NCBI GenBank assembly: GCA_001468865.1
Contig: LDIY01000006.1
Span: 21,233-85,232 of the forward strand
Length of the DNA: 64,000 nt
Direction of reading: 5' to 3'
Source of the DNA: a candidate division TM6 bacterium SOIL31
Lineage (GTDB): Bacteria; Babelota; Babeliae; Babelales; Vermiphilaceae
The notes under the pieces are model-generated. The model did no database searches and was not told the DNA's origin. It saw nothing but the letters and a program-made list of their open reading frames with translations. The position numbers and the translations under genes are program-made. Below, one piece after another: positions 36,325 to 44,775 of the stretch. Position 1 is the first letter of the stretch. Every line of letters begins with the position of its first letter.

Positions 36325-36999
36325 ATGAAACATTTTATGCTTGCATCCCTACTTTTATTTACTGCATCTATAAGTTTATCTGCCATGGAACCAGCAGGTG
36401 AAATTAGCCCCCGACTACCATCAGAACAAGTTTTGCGTGAGCGCTTGGGCACCATTTCAGAATGCAAACATTTCATTGAAAACAGTCCCATCATTTCCCT
36501 GTTTGCAGGACAAAAAAAATATGCTCCTGCAGTTTACATGCTCATTAGCTTTGAAAAAGATATGTATGCAGAAAAATTCCAAAAAATGCCTGGTATAGCT
36601 AAGTTAGTTTTTCAGGTAGAAGCAGTAAAACCAAAGATGGTAGAACTCATTTTACAAGATCACCCAGCTGCAATAGAATTTCTTAAAAAAGAAAAAATTA
36701 TGACGAGTCCCATTCAACTTGCATCAGAAAAGGCTTTGCACAAGGATTTCAGCAATAAAGGACTTGATCATTTTGCGGACAAAACTTCTGTTGTAAAACT
36801 TCTGGCGGATCAAAAAAAATATCCCTCTGAAGTTTTCATGATAGTGGTGACCCAAATGGAGGAATATATTAACTTATTACCCGCTAATCCGCTCATAAGA
36901 AAAGCACAAATGACTCTCATTCCTACCATCATCGACATTATTTTTGAAAAAGAGCCTCAGGCAATAGAATGGTTAAAGATGGATGGTTGGCTGAAATAA
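36325..36999 (+). CDS. exported protein with two copies of the array domain
   Basis: A 224-residue protein. Signal peptide 1-20 ends before MEPAGEIS. Copy one (about 31-125): PSEQVLRERLG...IISLFAGQKKYAPAVYML...LILQDHPAAIEFLKKE. Copy two (about 128-224): SEKALHKDFSNKGLDHFADKTSV (split as LHKDFSNKGLDHFADK), KLLADQKKYPSEVFMIV, IIFEKEPQAIEWLKMDGWLK. The duplication is direct and the copies have diverged. Helical throughout; no catalytic motif seen. A CGGAGAG site precedes the ATG. Its stop overlaps the next start by one base (TAATG). Confidence 0.72.
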   Translation: MKHFMLASLLLFTASISLSAMEPAGEISPRLPSEQVLRERLGTISECKHFIENSPIISLFAGQKKYAPAVYMLISFEKDMYAEKFQKMPGIAKLVFQVEAVKPKMVELILQDHPAAIEFLKKEKIMTSPIQLASEKALHKDFSNKGLDHFADKTSVVKLLADQKKYPSEVFMIVVTQMEEYINLLPANPLIRKAQMTLIPTIIDIIFEKEPQAIEWLKMDGWLK

Positions 37000-37379
37000 T
37001 GAAATACATTCTTTGTGTTTCTCTCTTTTTGCTCAATATTACCAGTTTTACAGCTGAGCATATTGATTACCATATTGATTATGGCGATATTCCTCCTATG
37101 TCATTAATAACCACCAGAATTACAGTATCTCCACCCGATGTACTTAAAGATCGATTAGAAAGATATGGATTTTCTGACCTTGCAAAAACGACCAATATAG
37201 CAGAAGAAATTGGAGGACAAAGAAAAACTTTGATCACGCTCTTCCAACAACTCGAGCACATTTTTAAACAATACAGCGCCGACAATGTTATCACAAAACC
37301 TCAAAAGGTTTTTATACGATGTGTTGTCAATGACTTGGCAGCACTCGAGAAATTAGAAATCGAGGGATATTTAAAGTAA
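36999..37379 (+). CDS. small exported protein, one array domain
   Basis: A 126-residue protein. Signal peptide 1-18. One array domain (about 43-126): PPDVLKDRLERYGFSDLAK, then IGGQRKTLITLFQQL and VVNDLAALEKLEIEGYLK. The start is the ATG sharing a base with the previous stop, so it is translationally coupled. Confidence 0.68.
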   Translation: MKYILCVSLFLLNITSFTAEHIDYHIDYGDIPPMSLITTRITVSPPDVLKDRLERYGFSDLAKTTNIAEEIGGQRKTLITLFQQLEHIFKQYSADNVITKPQKVFIRCVVNDLAALEKLEIEGYLK

Positions 37380-37409
37380 AAAAACTCATTCAAAAAAAAA
37401 GGAATAATA

Positions 37410-37769
37410 ATGAAATACGTCCTACTCTTTCCCTTGCTCTCTCTCACTTCTATTTTCAGTATGGATCGCGAATATCAACTCCCTTCCTCAGAAGAAATCA
37501 AACAACGATTAATTCTTAAAGGTTTTCCATTTTTTGCACATAATAGCTCCATTGGTCAGTTAGGTGGTCAATCTTGGCGACCCCGACCACTTGCTACGCA
37601 AGTAAATTCAATAGTGACTCACTATATGGTGGCTCACTATCATGAACAACCTCGCCCCACTACACCACGAGAATTCCAGATCATGAGAGTATTATTAAAA
37701 AATCATCCAAATGTCCTTGAAAGTCTAAAAAAAGAGTATTCTGACGATCGTTTTATTCGAGAAGATTAG
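37410..37769 (+). CDS. small exported protein, one array domain
   Basis: A 119-residue protein. Signal peptide 1-17 ends before MDREY. One array domain (about 24-112): PSSEEIKQRLILKGFPFFAH, IGQLGGQSWRPRPLATQV and LLKNHPNVLESLKKEYS. AAAAAGGAATAATA precedes the ATG. It ends 7 bases from the convergent mraY stop; no terminator hairpin is evident between them. Confidence 0.68.
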   Translation: MKYVLLFPLLSLTSIFSMDREYQLPSSEEIKQRLILKGFPFFAHNSSIGQLGGQSWRPRPLATQVNSIVTHYMVAHYHEQPRPTTPREFQIMRVLLKNHPNVLESLKKEYSDDRFIRED

Positions 37770-37776
37770 GTATTTC

Positions 37777-38841
37777 TTATCGCAATTTCAGTGTAATCAA
37801 CGTTAGTAGGCACAAAACCAAAGAAATAATACCAAAACGAGTAGTAATTCGCGATTCTGGCCATCCCATTAGTTCAAAATGATGATGGATAGGAGCCATT
37901 TTAAACATTCTTCTACCAAAATGACGCACTGAAAGCACTTGCAGTATTACCGACACCGTTTCAAGCACAAAAAGCCCCCCAGAAATGGCGAGCAAGAGCT
38001 CTTGTTTGGCCATAATTGCCATTAAAGCAAGCCCTGCCCCCAAGGCCAAAGACCCCACATCTCCCATAAAAATCTGAGCTGGATAGGTGTTATACCACAA
38101 AAATCCTAAGGATGATCCAATTAAAATGGCTCCTATGATGGCAATTTCGGCCGTTCCTGCAAAGGGAATGTGAAGATAGTGTGCTAGGCCATAATGACCC
38201 GCAAGATAGCAAATGAGGGCAAATGTGGCGAAATTGGGCAAAAGTGAGCCAATAGCAAGCCCGTCAAGACCATCTGTTAGATTTACCGCATTACTACAGC
38301 CTACGATGATAAATACAGCCCAGGGAACAAAAAAGAAGCCCAAATCTGGCCTACAATGCTTAAAAAAGGGAAAAATGAGCTCAGTAGAGAAAGGCGTGAA
38401 AAAAAGGAGGCCAACGGCCACCAAAGAGGCGATTAAAAGCTGCAATTTGAACTTTGTACCCGATGAAATACCCTTTTGAGCGTGTATTTTATTCCAATCG
38501 TCCCAAAAACCTACCATTCCAAAGCCCATAATGCAGAATAAGAAGATCCATACCTGCATATTTGCTAAATCGCACCATAAAAGCGTATTAATGAGCACAA
38601 TAGCTAGGATAAACACCCCCCCCATGGTAGGCATACTATCTTTAGCCCGATGGCTCTCTGGGGTGCTTTCTCGCGCTTTTGACCGGAAAAAACGCTGAGA
38701 AATGGCTAAAAAATAGTCCCCACCGAGCAAAAAACAGAATAAAGAGCTCAGCAAAGACGCTACTGCACGCACACTTACATAGTGCATTACATTAAAAAAA
38801 GGCCAATAAAACTTTAAATAATATGATAAATGGTATATCAT
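37777..38841 (-). CDS. mraY: phospho-N-acetylmuramoyl-pentapeptide transferase
   Basis: A 354-residue integral membrane enzyme with about ten helices that links UDP-MurNAc-pentapeptide to the undecaprenyl carrier (lipid I). Visible: STPESHRAKDSMPTMGGVFI (in part), GFWDDWNK with catalytic Asp residues, SNAVNLTDGLDGLA, FMGDVGSLALG and the C-terminal MAPIHHHFELMGWPE. The usual mur/fts neighbours are absent. The carrier comes from the uppS product. Confidence 0.96.
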   Translation of the reverse strand: MIYHLSYYLKFYWPFFNVMHYVSVRAVASLLSSLFCFLLGGDYFLAISQRFFRSKARESTPESHRAKDSMPTMGGVFILAIVLINTLLWCDLANMQVWIFLFCIMGFGMVGFWDDWNKIHAQKGISSGTKFKLQLLIASLVAVGLLFFTPFSTELIFPFFKHCRPDLGFFFVPWAVFIIVGCSNAVNLTDGLDGLAIGSLLPNFATFALICYLAGHYGLAHYLHIPFAGTAEIAIIGAILIGSSLGFLWYNTYPAQIFMGDVGSLALGAGLALMAIMAKQELLLAISGGLFVLETVSVILQVLSVRHFGRRMFKMAPIHHHFELMGWPESRITTRFGIISLVLCLLTLITLKLR

Positions 38842-38850
38842 GCTTACAAT

Positions 38851-38966
38851 CCCATGCTTCGCTTATTCTTCGCATGGGGACCCCAATTAAGAATAATTAA
38901 GAAAATACTGTCGTATATAGCTCCATAATAATGAAAATAGCGATTAATTCAACTCTTTTGGGGTCC
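38851..38966. other. intergenic hairpins upstream of mraY
   Basis: A 7-bp stem CCCATGC/GCATGGG with a 14-base loop (38851-38878), overlapped by GGACCCCAA (38878-38886), which pairs with TTGGGGTCC at 38958-38966. It lies in the 218-base divergent gap between mraY and the gene at 39060. Could be regulatory or a decayed mobile element. Confidence 0.4.
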
Positions 38967-39059
38967 CTTTGACGATAAAAGCAGACAAGGGTAGACTAGT
39001 AGTAAGATCAATAAAAGTAGGTCACAATACATAACCTTCCCAAACTAGAAGGATTTTCT

Positions 39060-39677
39060 ATGAAAAATACATTAAAAAAGAGTATTTTGAGCGCAATAGC
39101 ATTGGTCTCCTTATCAGCAGCATCAACTGCATACACAGGATCCACTGATAATGAAATAACAGCAAACAATATCGCCAAGGTGAATCTGATTGGCAAACTG
39201 GCGTATGCAGAAGAAAAGCATATTTCGGACTTTTTCAATCCATCAGTCAAAACAAAGTATTCTGTTCTTTACGATGCCATTGTAAATGTAATCCAAGATG
39301 CAACAAGAAGCTTTGAACCGACAACACGTACGGTGGGTAATGAAATAACAAAAATGATTTATGATATTGCTGATTATGCATTGCAACAATTTAATATCCC
39401 ACTTTCTATTATGAAAAAGTACAACGGTAAGCCTTCAAGTGAAGCGGGTGCCTTTTCAGTAGAAATCAAAAGAGATTTTAATGCAGAAAAAGTTTTTGGT
39501 GAATTGATCGCCAAACTTAAAGTATTGAAATCTAAAGCGATGAAAGCTTGTGAAACTGAGTTGGTTGAGAAAATCGATACAGTTATCGCTATGCTTGAAA
39601 AGAAGAGAAAAGAATGGAATGCCAAATCTGACTTTGTCCTCTTTGCAGGATTAAAAGTAAGAATGGATGCTAAGTAA
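39060..39677 (+). CDS. exported helical protein of unknown function
   Basis: A 205-residue protein. Signal peptide 1-24 (cleavage near AYT). Rest is helical: HISDFFNPSVKTKYSVLYDAI and IAKLKVLKSKAMKACETELV (in parts), with a basic C-terminus. No motif recognised. A clear AGAAGGA site and a strong terminator mark a single-gene unit, possibly highly expressed. Confidence 0.68.
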   Translation: MKNTLKKSILSAIALVSLSAASTAYTGSTDNEITANNIAKVNLIGKLAYAEEKHISDFFNPSVKTKYSVLYDAIVNVIQDATRSFEPTTRTVGNEITKMIYDIADYALQQFNIPLSIMKKYNGKPSSEAGAFSVEIKRDFNAEKVFGELIAKLKVLKSKAMKACETELVEKIDTVIAMLEKKRKEWNAKSDFVLFAGLKVRMDAK

Positions 39678-39696
39678 TATAATATAGCTACTAATT

Positions 39697-39732
39697 CAAA
39701 GAGGTGCGTTTAAATACGCACCTCTTTTTTTA
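39697..39732 (+). terminator. strong terminator
   Basis: A 9-bp stem (GAGGTGCGT/ACGCACCTC), 7-base loop, then a T run, 20 bases after the stop at 39677. Confidence 0.88.
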
Positions 39733-39749
39733 TTACATATCAATTGCAA

Positions 39750-40649
39750 CTAATCTTTCTGAGAACCTTTATTAAACAGTTCTTCATGCAATCGGTTTGC
39801 TATTCCTTTGCAGCACTCCTTATCTTCGCCTTCTTGCAATTTGCATTGCGCTTCAAGGCCTTGCCCTAAAGTATTCAAAATATAAGATTTATTTCCCCAC
39901 TGTATGTAGCGGCTATTGTCACATAAATCACGCACGGATGCATACATTTGCTCAGGAGATTCAAGAGCTTCTTTGTCTGTTGATGTAGCATTATTTTCAA
40001 GCCCCAGCGCTTTTTTTAGCAGTGCATGCGCCTCTTCAACAATAATTCCACACTGCTCCTCACGCCATTGTTCTTTTTGGCATATTCCACACGCAAATAT
40101 TTCTAAACGTTTCTGTAATAGCTCTTGATTTTTGGGATATTCATGTAAGTGTATAAAGGCGAATTCAGCCAAATTTGCATAAGCTGTTATGAGCTGAGTG
40201 CATACTTGCCCGCCATACCTTCCATCAGGATTGATAGAACATCGTTTTTCCATTATTGCAGTAATTACCTTATTTGGTTCAACAACTAGTGGATCTGCAG
40301 TAGGATTTTTTTCTCGAGCTTTTTGGGCACATTTATCCCATTGCTCATTCTCAATTTCCTGCAAAACACTCAATTTATCTTCTGCTGTTTTGTGTTGAGC
40401 TGCTAATGTCTCATATCCTTCATTAATGCTTTCAGAAATTTCGATTTCAAATGTGAGCCTATCTCTTTCTACCGTAAGCTTTCTTTCTGCTTCCTGTTCA
40501 CCAAAATGCCTTGCAAATACTCTCAGGCGGTCCAATAGACTTCGTTCATGTTTCAAGTCTTCCAAAATACGCTCACAGGCTCCTAAAGTGCCGCCTGATC
40601 CTTGTATCAGAAGTATAAGAAAAGCGATAATGTGCAATTGTTTCGCCAT
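39750..40649 (-). CDS. exported Cys-rich coiled-coil protein
   Basis: A 299-residue protein. Signal peptide about 1-24 (cleavage near LGA). A charged coiled coil follows (about 27-105: LKHERSLLDRLRVFARHF and on). Then a helical region with eleven or so Cys (CAQK, KRCSI, VCTQ, FACGICQKE, EQCG, DLCD, AQCK, ECC) that could form disulfides. An AAAGGGT site precedes the ATG. No family recognised. Convergent with the gene at 39060. Confidence 0.68.
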   Translation of the reverse strand: MAKQLHIIAFLILLIQGSGGTLGACERILEDLKHERSLLDRLRVFARHFGEQEAERKLTVERDRLTFEIEISESINEGYETLAAQHKTAEDKLSVLQEIENEQWDKCAQKAREKNPTADPLVVEPNKVITAIMEKRCSINPDGRYGGQVCTQLITAYANLAEFAFIHLHEYPKNQELLQKRLEIFACGICQKEQWREEQCGIIVEEAHALLKKALGLENNATSTDKEALESPEQMYASVRDLCDNSRYIQWGNKSYILNTLGQGLEAQCKLQEGEDKECCKGIANRLHEELFNKGSQKD

Positions 40650-40774
40650 AAAGTAACCCTTTGGATTAAATGTGTTTTGTATACTGCTGATTAAATGTAT
40701 CGATAAACTATTTTTTGTACAGAAGACAGCTTATTATGTCAGCATTATATGCAAACATCATCACTGCTTATTCC

Positions 40775-40845
40775 TCTTGCAGACAAAAACTCAATAGGAT
40801 AAGCTAAAATAGATTTGCAAAAAACTTTCAAATGTATACTTTTTT
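40775..40845 (+). promoter_or_regulatory. leader sequence shared with mnmG (copy 1)
   Basis: A 71-base stretch ending 8 bases before the ATG at 40854. It aligns without gaps to 42097-42167, about 55 of 71 positions identical by hand. Shared blocks: TCTTGC, CTAAAATAG and CTTTCAAAT followed by ACTTTTTT. Possibly a common promoter/leader. Confidence 0.5.
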
Positions 40846-40853
40846 GGGACACA

Positions 40854-42038
40854 ATGAACATACATACATATTTATCAAAAATAAGCTTTCTTACTATTTT
40901 TTTTAATACAACATCTTTTGGAATGATTACCGTCTCTAAACTTCATAGTCAAAGATGGCAACAACAGAATTTATTAAAAAAACGACCATTCTTTTTTCCA
41001 ACTTCACCTAACGGTGATAAATCATTGTTATTGCTTAAAAATGAACCTGAATCACAAGAAGAACTACTTTATGACAACATGCTCAGCAGTGACCTAAAGA
41101 ATGTTATTATGAGCAATCTTGATTTTAAGTCAGCACTGGCATATTGGTGTACCAATAAAGAAAATAATATCGTCGGGCATTTTAATTGGAGGCAGAGAAA
41201 CAAATTGCATCGTCTTCTTCCTGAAAATTTCAATGGATGCACGTCAAAAATATCGTTTATATATAAAGACCCGAAAAAATCGGTTTTGCAAAAAGGTGAG
41301 CATGATAGTCTTACCGCAGCGATTGTAACAAGATCGCATGAACAATTAAAAAAAATATTGAAAAAAAGAGAATGTTATATAAGTTTTCACTCTGCCGATG
41401 GAAATGAAAGGAATGTGCTTTTCAAAAAAAGCACTCATCTTGCAAAATTGCTTGCTATTCAAGTAAGAAACATGGCCGCCATCGAATTATTATTAGAACA
41501 CCAGTGCAATGTACATAATATAGATAAGGAATCTTTCAAAAAATTTTACAATATCCAAGGCTATAAAAACTATCTGGATGTTCAGGTTAAAAAAATTCTT
41601 AAAAAAATAGAAAAAAGCTTTAAATCATCGGACGTGGAGTATTTTAAGTTATTAGTAAAATGTATGCATCCTGATATCATAAATCATCCCATTCAACCAG
41701 AAACCTTCATTCAAAATATATATGGTATATATGATACATGTACCATTTTGGATTATGTATATGGAAAATGTGATCCGTATTTATATCAATTCGAGAGTAA
41801 AATCTTAAACGAACTTAATTGGTCGCTCATCAACTATCTCGAAAAATACGGAGCATTAGAATACCAAGAAGTAATGGCCTCACCATCACAAACTCACCCC
41901 TATGGATTTAAGCTTCCTCAGGATTATCATGAAACTGGTTTTATTATTCGAGATACAGAAAATCTTATGTGTTATTGGGTACATCCCGACCTATTAAATT
42001 CCACATCACCTGCTAATAATTCTCCGATAACAACTTAA
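40854..42038 (+). CDS. exported protein with degenerate ankyrin-like repeats
   Basis: A 394-residue protein. Signal peptide about 1-23, cleavage before MITVSK. Region 75-125 (LLYDNMLSSDLKNVIMSNL) has a faint F-box-like start. From about 145, helix pairs with ankyrin character appear (EHDSLTAAIVTRSHEQLKKIL in part, NMAAIELLLEHQCNVHNID, DVEYFKLLVKCMHPDIINHP). The tail is Pro/Ser/Asn-rich. The start codon was chosen because it gives the signal peptide. Its leader is a near copy of the mnmG leader. Confidence 0.68.
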   Translation: MNIHTYLSKISFLTIFFNTTSFGMITVSKLHSQRWQQQNLLKKRPFFFPTSPNGDKSLLLLKNEPESQEELLYDNMLSSDLKNVIMSNLDFKSALAYWCTNKENNIVGHFNWRQRNKLHRLLPENFNGCTSKISFIYKDPKKSVLQKGEHDSLTAAIVTRSHEQLKKILKKRECYISFHSADGNERNVLFKKSTHLAKLLAIQVRNMAAIELLLEHQCNVHNIDKESFKKFYNIQGYKNYLDVQVKKILKKIEKSFKSSDVEYFKLLVKCMHPDIINHPIQPETFIQNIYGIYDTCTILDYVYGKCDPYLYQFESKILNELNWSLINYLEKYGALEYQEVMASPSQTHPYGFKLPQDYHETGFIIRDTENLMCYWVHPDLLNSTSPANNSPITT

Positions 42039-42096
42039 AAAACGTAGGTACCCCTTACGCCAAATCTTTACAGATTGAAAATCATCCATTAGTGGT

Positions 42097-42167
42097 TCTT
42101 GCGTAACAAAACCCAATAAGTTACACTAAAATAGAATAAGAAAAAGCTTTCAAATATAGACTTTTTT
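42097..42167 (+). promoter_or_regulatory. leader sequence shared with the gene at 40854 (copy 2)
   Basis: The counterpart of 40775-40845; it ends 13 bases before the mnmG ATG. TAAAAT at 42126 could be a -10 box, but no good -35 box is found at the usual distance. Confidence 0.5.
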
Positions 42168-42180
42168 AACAAAAATCAGC

Positions 42181-43986
42181 ATGAACACAAGAAAATATGA
42201 TTTTGACGTCATTGTTGTGGGCGGCGGACACGCCGGTATAGAAGCTGCGCATGCAGCGGCAAAGCTCGGATCTAAAACCCTTCTCATATCCTTAGACCCC
42301 AATAAAATTGGCACCATGCCCTGCAACCCAGCTGTTGGTGGCGTGGGAAAAGGTCATATTGTTCATGATATCAGTGCGCTTGGTGGCTTAATGCCGCGGC
42401 TTTGTAGCAAAACGTATCTGCAAGCACGCATGCTCAATACCAAAAAAGGCTCTGCTGTACAAGGCTTACGTCTTCAAATTGATAAATTTGCTTATAGCTT
42501 GTTGAGCCAGGAAGAGCTCAAAAAAGTACCAAATCTAACCATTTATGGCGGAACTGTTGAAGATGTAGTGCTGGACGATAATAATGTCGTCTGCGCGATA
42601 AAAACGGACACACAAATATTCAGCACAAAAACCGCCATTTTAACCACCGGAACTTTCCTCAACGGCCTCTGCCACATCGGTGAAAAAAACTTTTCGGCCG
42701 GACGCCGCGATGAAAAAGCAGTTTCGGGCATCTCAGCATTTTTAAAGCGAGTTGGATTGCGTTTAGGACGTCTTAAAACGGGAACTCCTCCACGTCTTTT
42801 AAAATCAAGCCTTGATTTCTCTAAAATGGAATATCAAGAACCTGATAACTTAAACTATTTGTTTGAATTTCATCCTATTAAAGTTGCTAGTTCACACGCA
42901 TGCTACATCACGCATACCAATGAAAATACGCACGCCGTGATCAAAAACAATTTGCATCGTTCTGCAATGTATAACGGAAACATTTCAGGCATTGGCCCTC
43001 GTTACTGCCCTTCTATTGAAGATAAAATTCACCGCTTTGCAGATAAAAAATCACACCACGTTTTTGTGGAACCAGAAGGTGCCGATTCTGATGAAATTTA
43101 CCCGAACGGTATCTCAACATCTTTACCGCTTGACGTGCAAGAACAATATATCCGTACTATTGCCGGTTTTGAAAATGCAATCATCACCAAAGCTGGCTAT
43201 GCGGTGGAATATGATTTTGTCTATCCAAACCAATTACATACAACGCTGGAAGTTATGACAGTTCCTGGATTATTTTTGGCAGGACAAATTAATGGCACAA
43301 CGGGATACGAAGAAGCTGCAGGACAAGGCATTGTGGCCGGTATCAACGCGCACCAAAAATCTGCAGGTAAAGAACCATTTATTTTGGATCGAACTGAAAG
43401 TTATATTGGCGTTATGATTGATGATTTAGTAAGCATGAGCGTTGATGAACCATATCGCATGTTTACTTCTCGTGCTGAGCGACGCTTATTATTGCGCCAA
43501 GATAATGCATTTTTACGCTTAACAGAACGCGCATACAATCTTGGTATGATTGATCAGCAATTATATGATGATTTTGTTGCAGAAAAAACAAGCGTTGAAC
43601 GTGCGCTAGAAGAATTACGATCAAAGCTCAATAGCACTGATTTATTGCGTATTTTTGGCCAAGACGAGTGTGACAAAAATAAAATTTTAGAGTATATTTC
43701 AATACCTCTTTCAGAGCGTGCACTACAAATTGTTCACTCAGAAATTAGATATGAACCGTATATCACGCGCGAAAAACAAGAAATTAAAAAAACGGAACAT
43801 TTTAAAACAATGATTATTCCGGCTCAATTCAATTATTTTGATATGCCGGGATTATCTAAAGAATTACAACAAAAATTGACCAAACATCAGCCACAAACGC
43901 TTGCGCATGCAGCGCTTATTCCGGGTATGACTCCTGCGGCGATCTCTTTGTTAATTTTTAGAGTAAAAGAACACAAATCTGCTTAG
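42181..43986 (+). CDS. mnmG: tRNA uridine-5-carboxymethylaminomethyl modification enzyme MnmG
   Basis: A 601-residue FAD protein that works with MnmE to modify wobble uridine 34. Visible: dinucleotide-binding VVGGGHAGIEAAHAAAKLG (in part), CNPAVGGVGKGHIV, GLRLQIDK, TGTFLNG, RLKTGTPPRL, PGLFLAGQINGTTGYEEAAGQG (in part) and the C-terminal helical domain ending LIPGMTPAAISLLIF. Slightly shorter than E. coli MnmG. mnmE is not in the window. Confidence 0.96.
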   Translation: MNTRKYDFDVIVVGGGHAGIEAAHAAAKLGSKTLLISLDPNKIGTMPCNPAVGGVGKGHIVHDISALGGLMPRLCSKTYLQARMLNTKKGSAVQGLRLQIDKFAYSLLSQEELKKVPNLTIYGGTVEDVVLDDNNVVCAIKTDTQIFSTKTAILTTGTFLNGLCHIGEKNFSAGRRDEKAVSGISAFLKRVGLRLGRLKTGTPPRLLKSSLDFSKMEYQEPDNLNYLFEFHPIKVASSHACYITHTNENTHAVIKNNLHRSAMYNGNISGIGPRYCPSIEDKIHRFADKKSHHVFVEPEGADSDEIYPNGISTSLPLDVQEQYIRTIAGFENAIITKAGYAVEYDFVYPNQLHTTLEVMTVPGLFLAGQINGTTGYEEAAGQGIVAGINAHQKSAGKEPFILDRTESYIGVMIDDLVSMSVDEPYRMFTSRAERRLLLRQDNAFLRLTERAYNLGMIDQQLYDDFVAEKTSVERALEELRSKLNSTDLLRIFGQDECDKNKILEYISIPLSERALQIVHSEIRYEPYITREKQEIKKTEHFKTMIIPAQFNYFDMPGLSKELQQKLTKHQPQTLAHAALIPGMTPAAISLLIFRVKEHKSA

Positions 43987-44007
43987 ATGCTATAAAAAGG
44001 ATTTCGT

Positions 44008-44523
44008 ATGTTGTCGTATCTCTTTCTGCTTGCAGCAGCTACCACACCAGACTTACCCGCACCAGATTTTACACCAGAACAAACTCAAGCAATTCAAGAA
44101 TTAACTGCTATTATTGTCCAAGATAATGCAATAGATATCGTGCTCGCCGAAGCTGCAACATCTACAACAACACAACCTTCTCAAGTGGTTGTAATCGAAC
44201 AACCAATTACCATCACCAACGCGATTGAACCGAAAATGCTTAAATATAAGCATTGGACAGGCAAATATAGCCCGGATAAATTTGCCATTTCAGTCAATGG
44301 TACCGAAATTGAGCAAGGAAAAACATGTTCAATTCCGGGAAATAGTTCTACCGTTGAAATTGGCTATACTTACTCTTTCATGAACGGTATGAAATCTGGT
44401 GGCAGAAGAATATCTTATCAGTTGAACGAAAATATCACGCAACTCAACATTACATTCGATTGGAATAATGATTGGCGAGTTATTGTAGATAATGGTAAGG
44501 CTGTAAAGGAAGTAGTAAGTTAA
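44008..44523 (+). CDS. exported small protein of unknown function
   Basis: A 171-residue protein with a short hydrophobic start (about 1-11) that may act as a signal peptide. A Thr/Gln-rich helical segment is followed by a beta-rich C-terminal half (about 85-165: KFAISVNGTEIEQGK, SSTVEIGYTYSF, ITQLNITFDWNNDW). AAAAAGGA precedes the ATG, 21 bases after mnmG, so it probably shares the mnmG transcript. No family recognised. Confidence 0.6.
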   Translation: MLSYLFLLAAATTPDLPAPDFTPEQTQAIQELTAIIVQDNAIDIVLAEAATSTTTQPSQVVVIEQPITITNAIEPKMLKYKHWTGKYSPDKFAISVNGTEIEQGKTCSIPGNSSTVEIGYTYSFMNGMKSGGRRISYQLNENITQLNITFDWNNDWRVIVDNGKAVKEVVS

Positions 44524-44559
44524 CTGAAGTATAAACTTTCAATACAGATTTATTTCCCT

Positions 44560-44703
44560 CCGTTCGCCCTGAGTGTTTTATGAAGCGCAGCGGAATAAAA
44601 TGTATCGAAGGGTATAGGTTAATATGATCATGTTTTATAGAATTTATTTTTTAATTACCCTTCGATACATTTTTTGAAGACAAAAAACACTCAGGGCGAA
44701 CGG
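44560..44703. repeat. inverted pair of REP-like elements
   Basis: Left unit 44560-44613 (CCGTTCGCCCTGAG ... TATCGAAGGGT), right unit 44657-44703 (ACCCTTCGATACATTTTTT ... CAGGGCGAACGG), 43 bases apart. It fills most of the 252-base gap before the propeller gene and may serve as its upstream terminator. Confidence 0.85.
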
Positions 44704-44775
44704 TGAAAAGATAATAATTTATAAGTCACAATTAGATTATATAATAAACTCAGTCAAATTAAAAAGGCCATATCC

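Noticed and set aside
17809..44703. CRISPR array from repeated ~47-base units
   Set aside because: Units are scattered in inverted pairs with no regular spacers and no cas genes.
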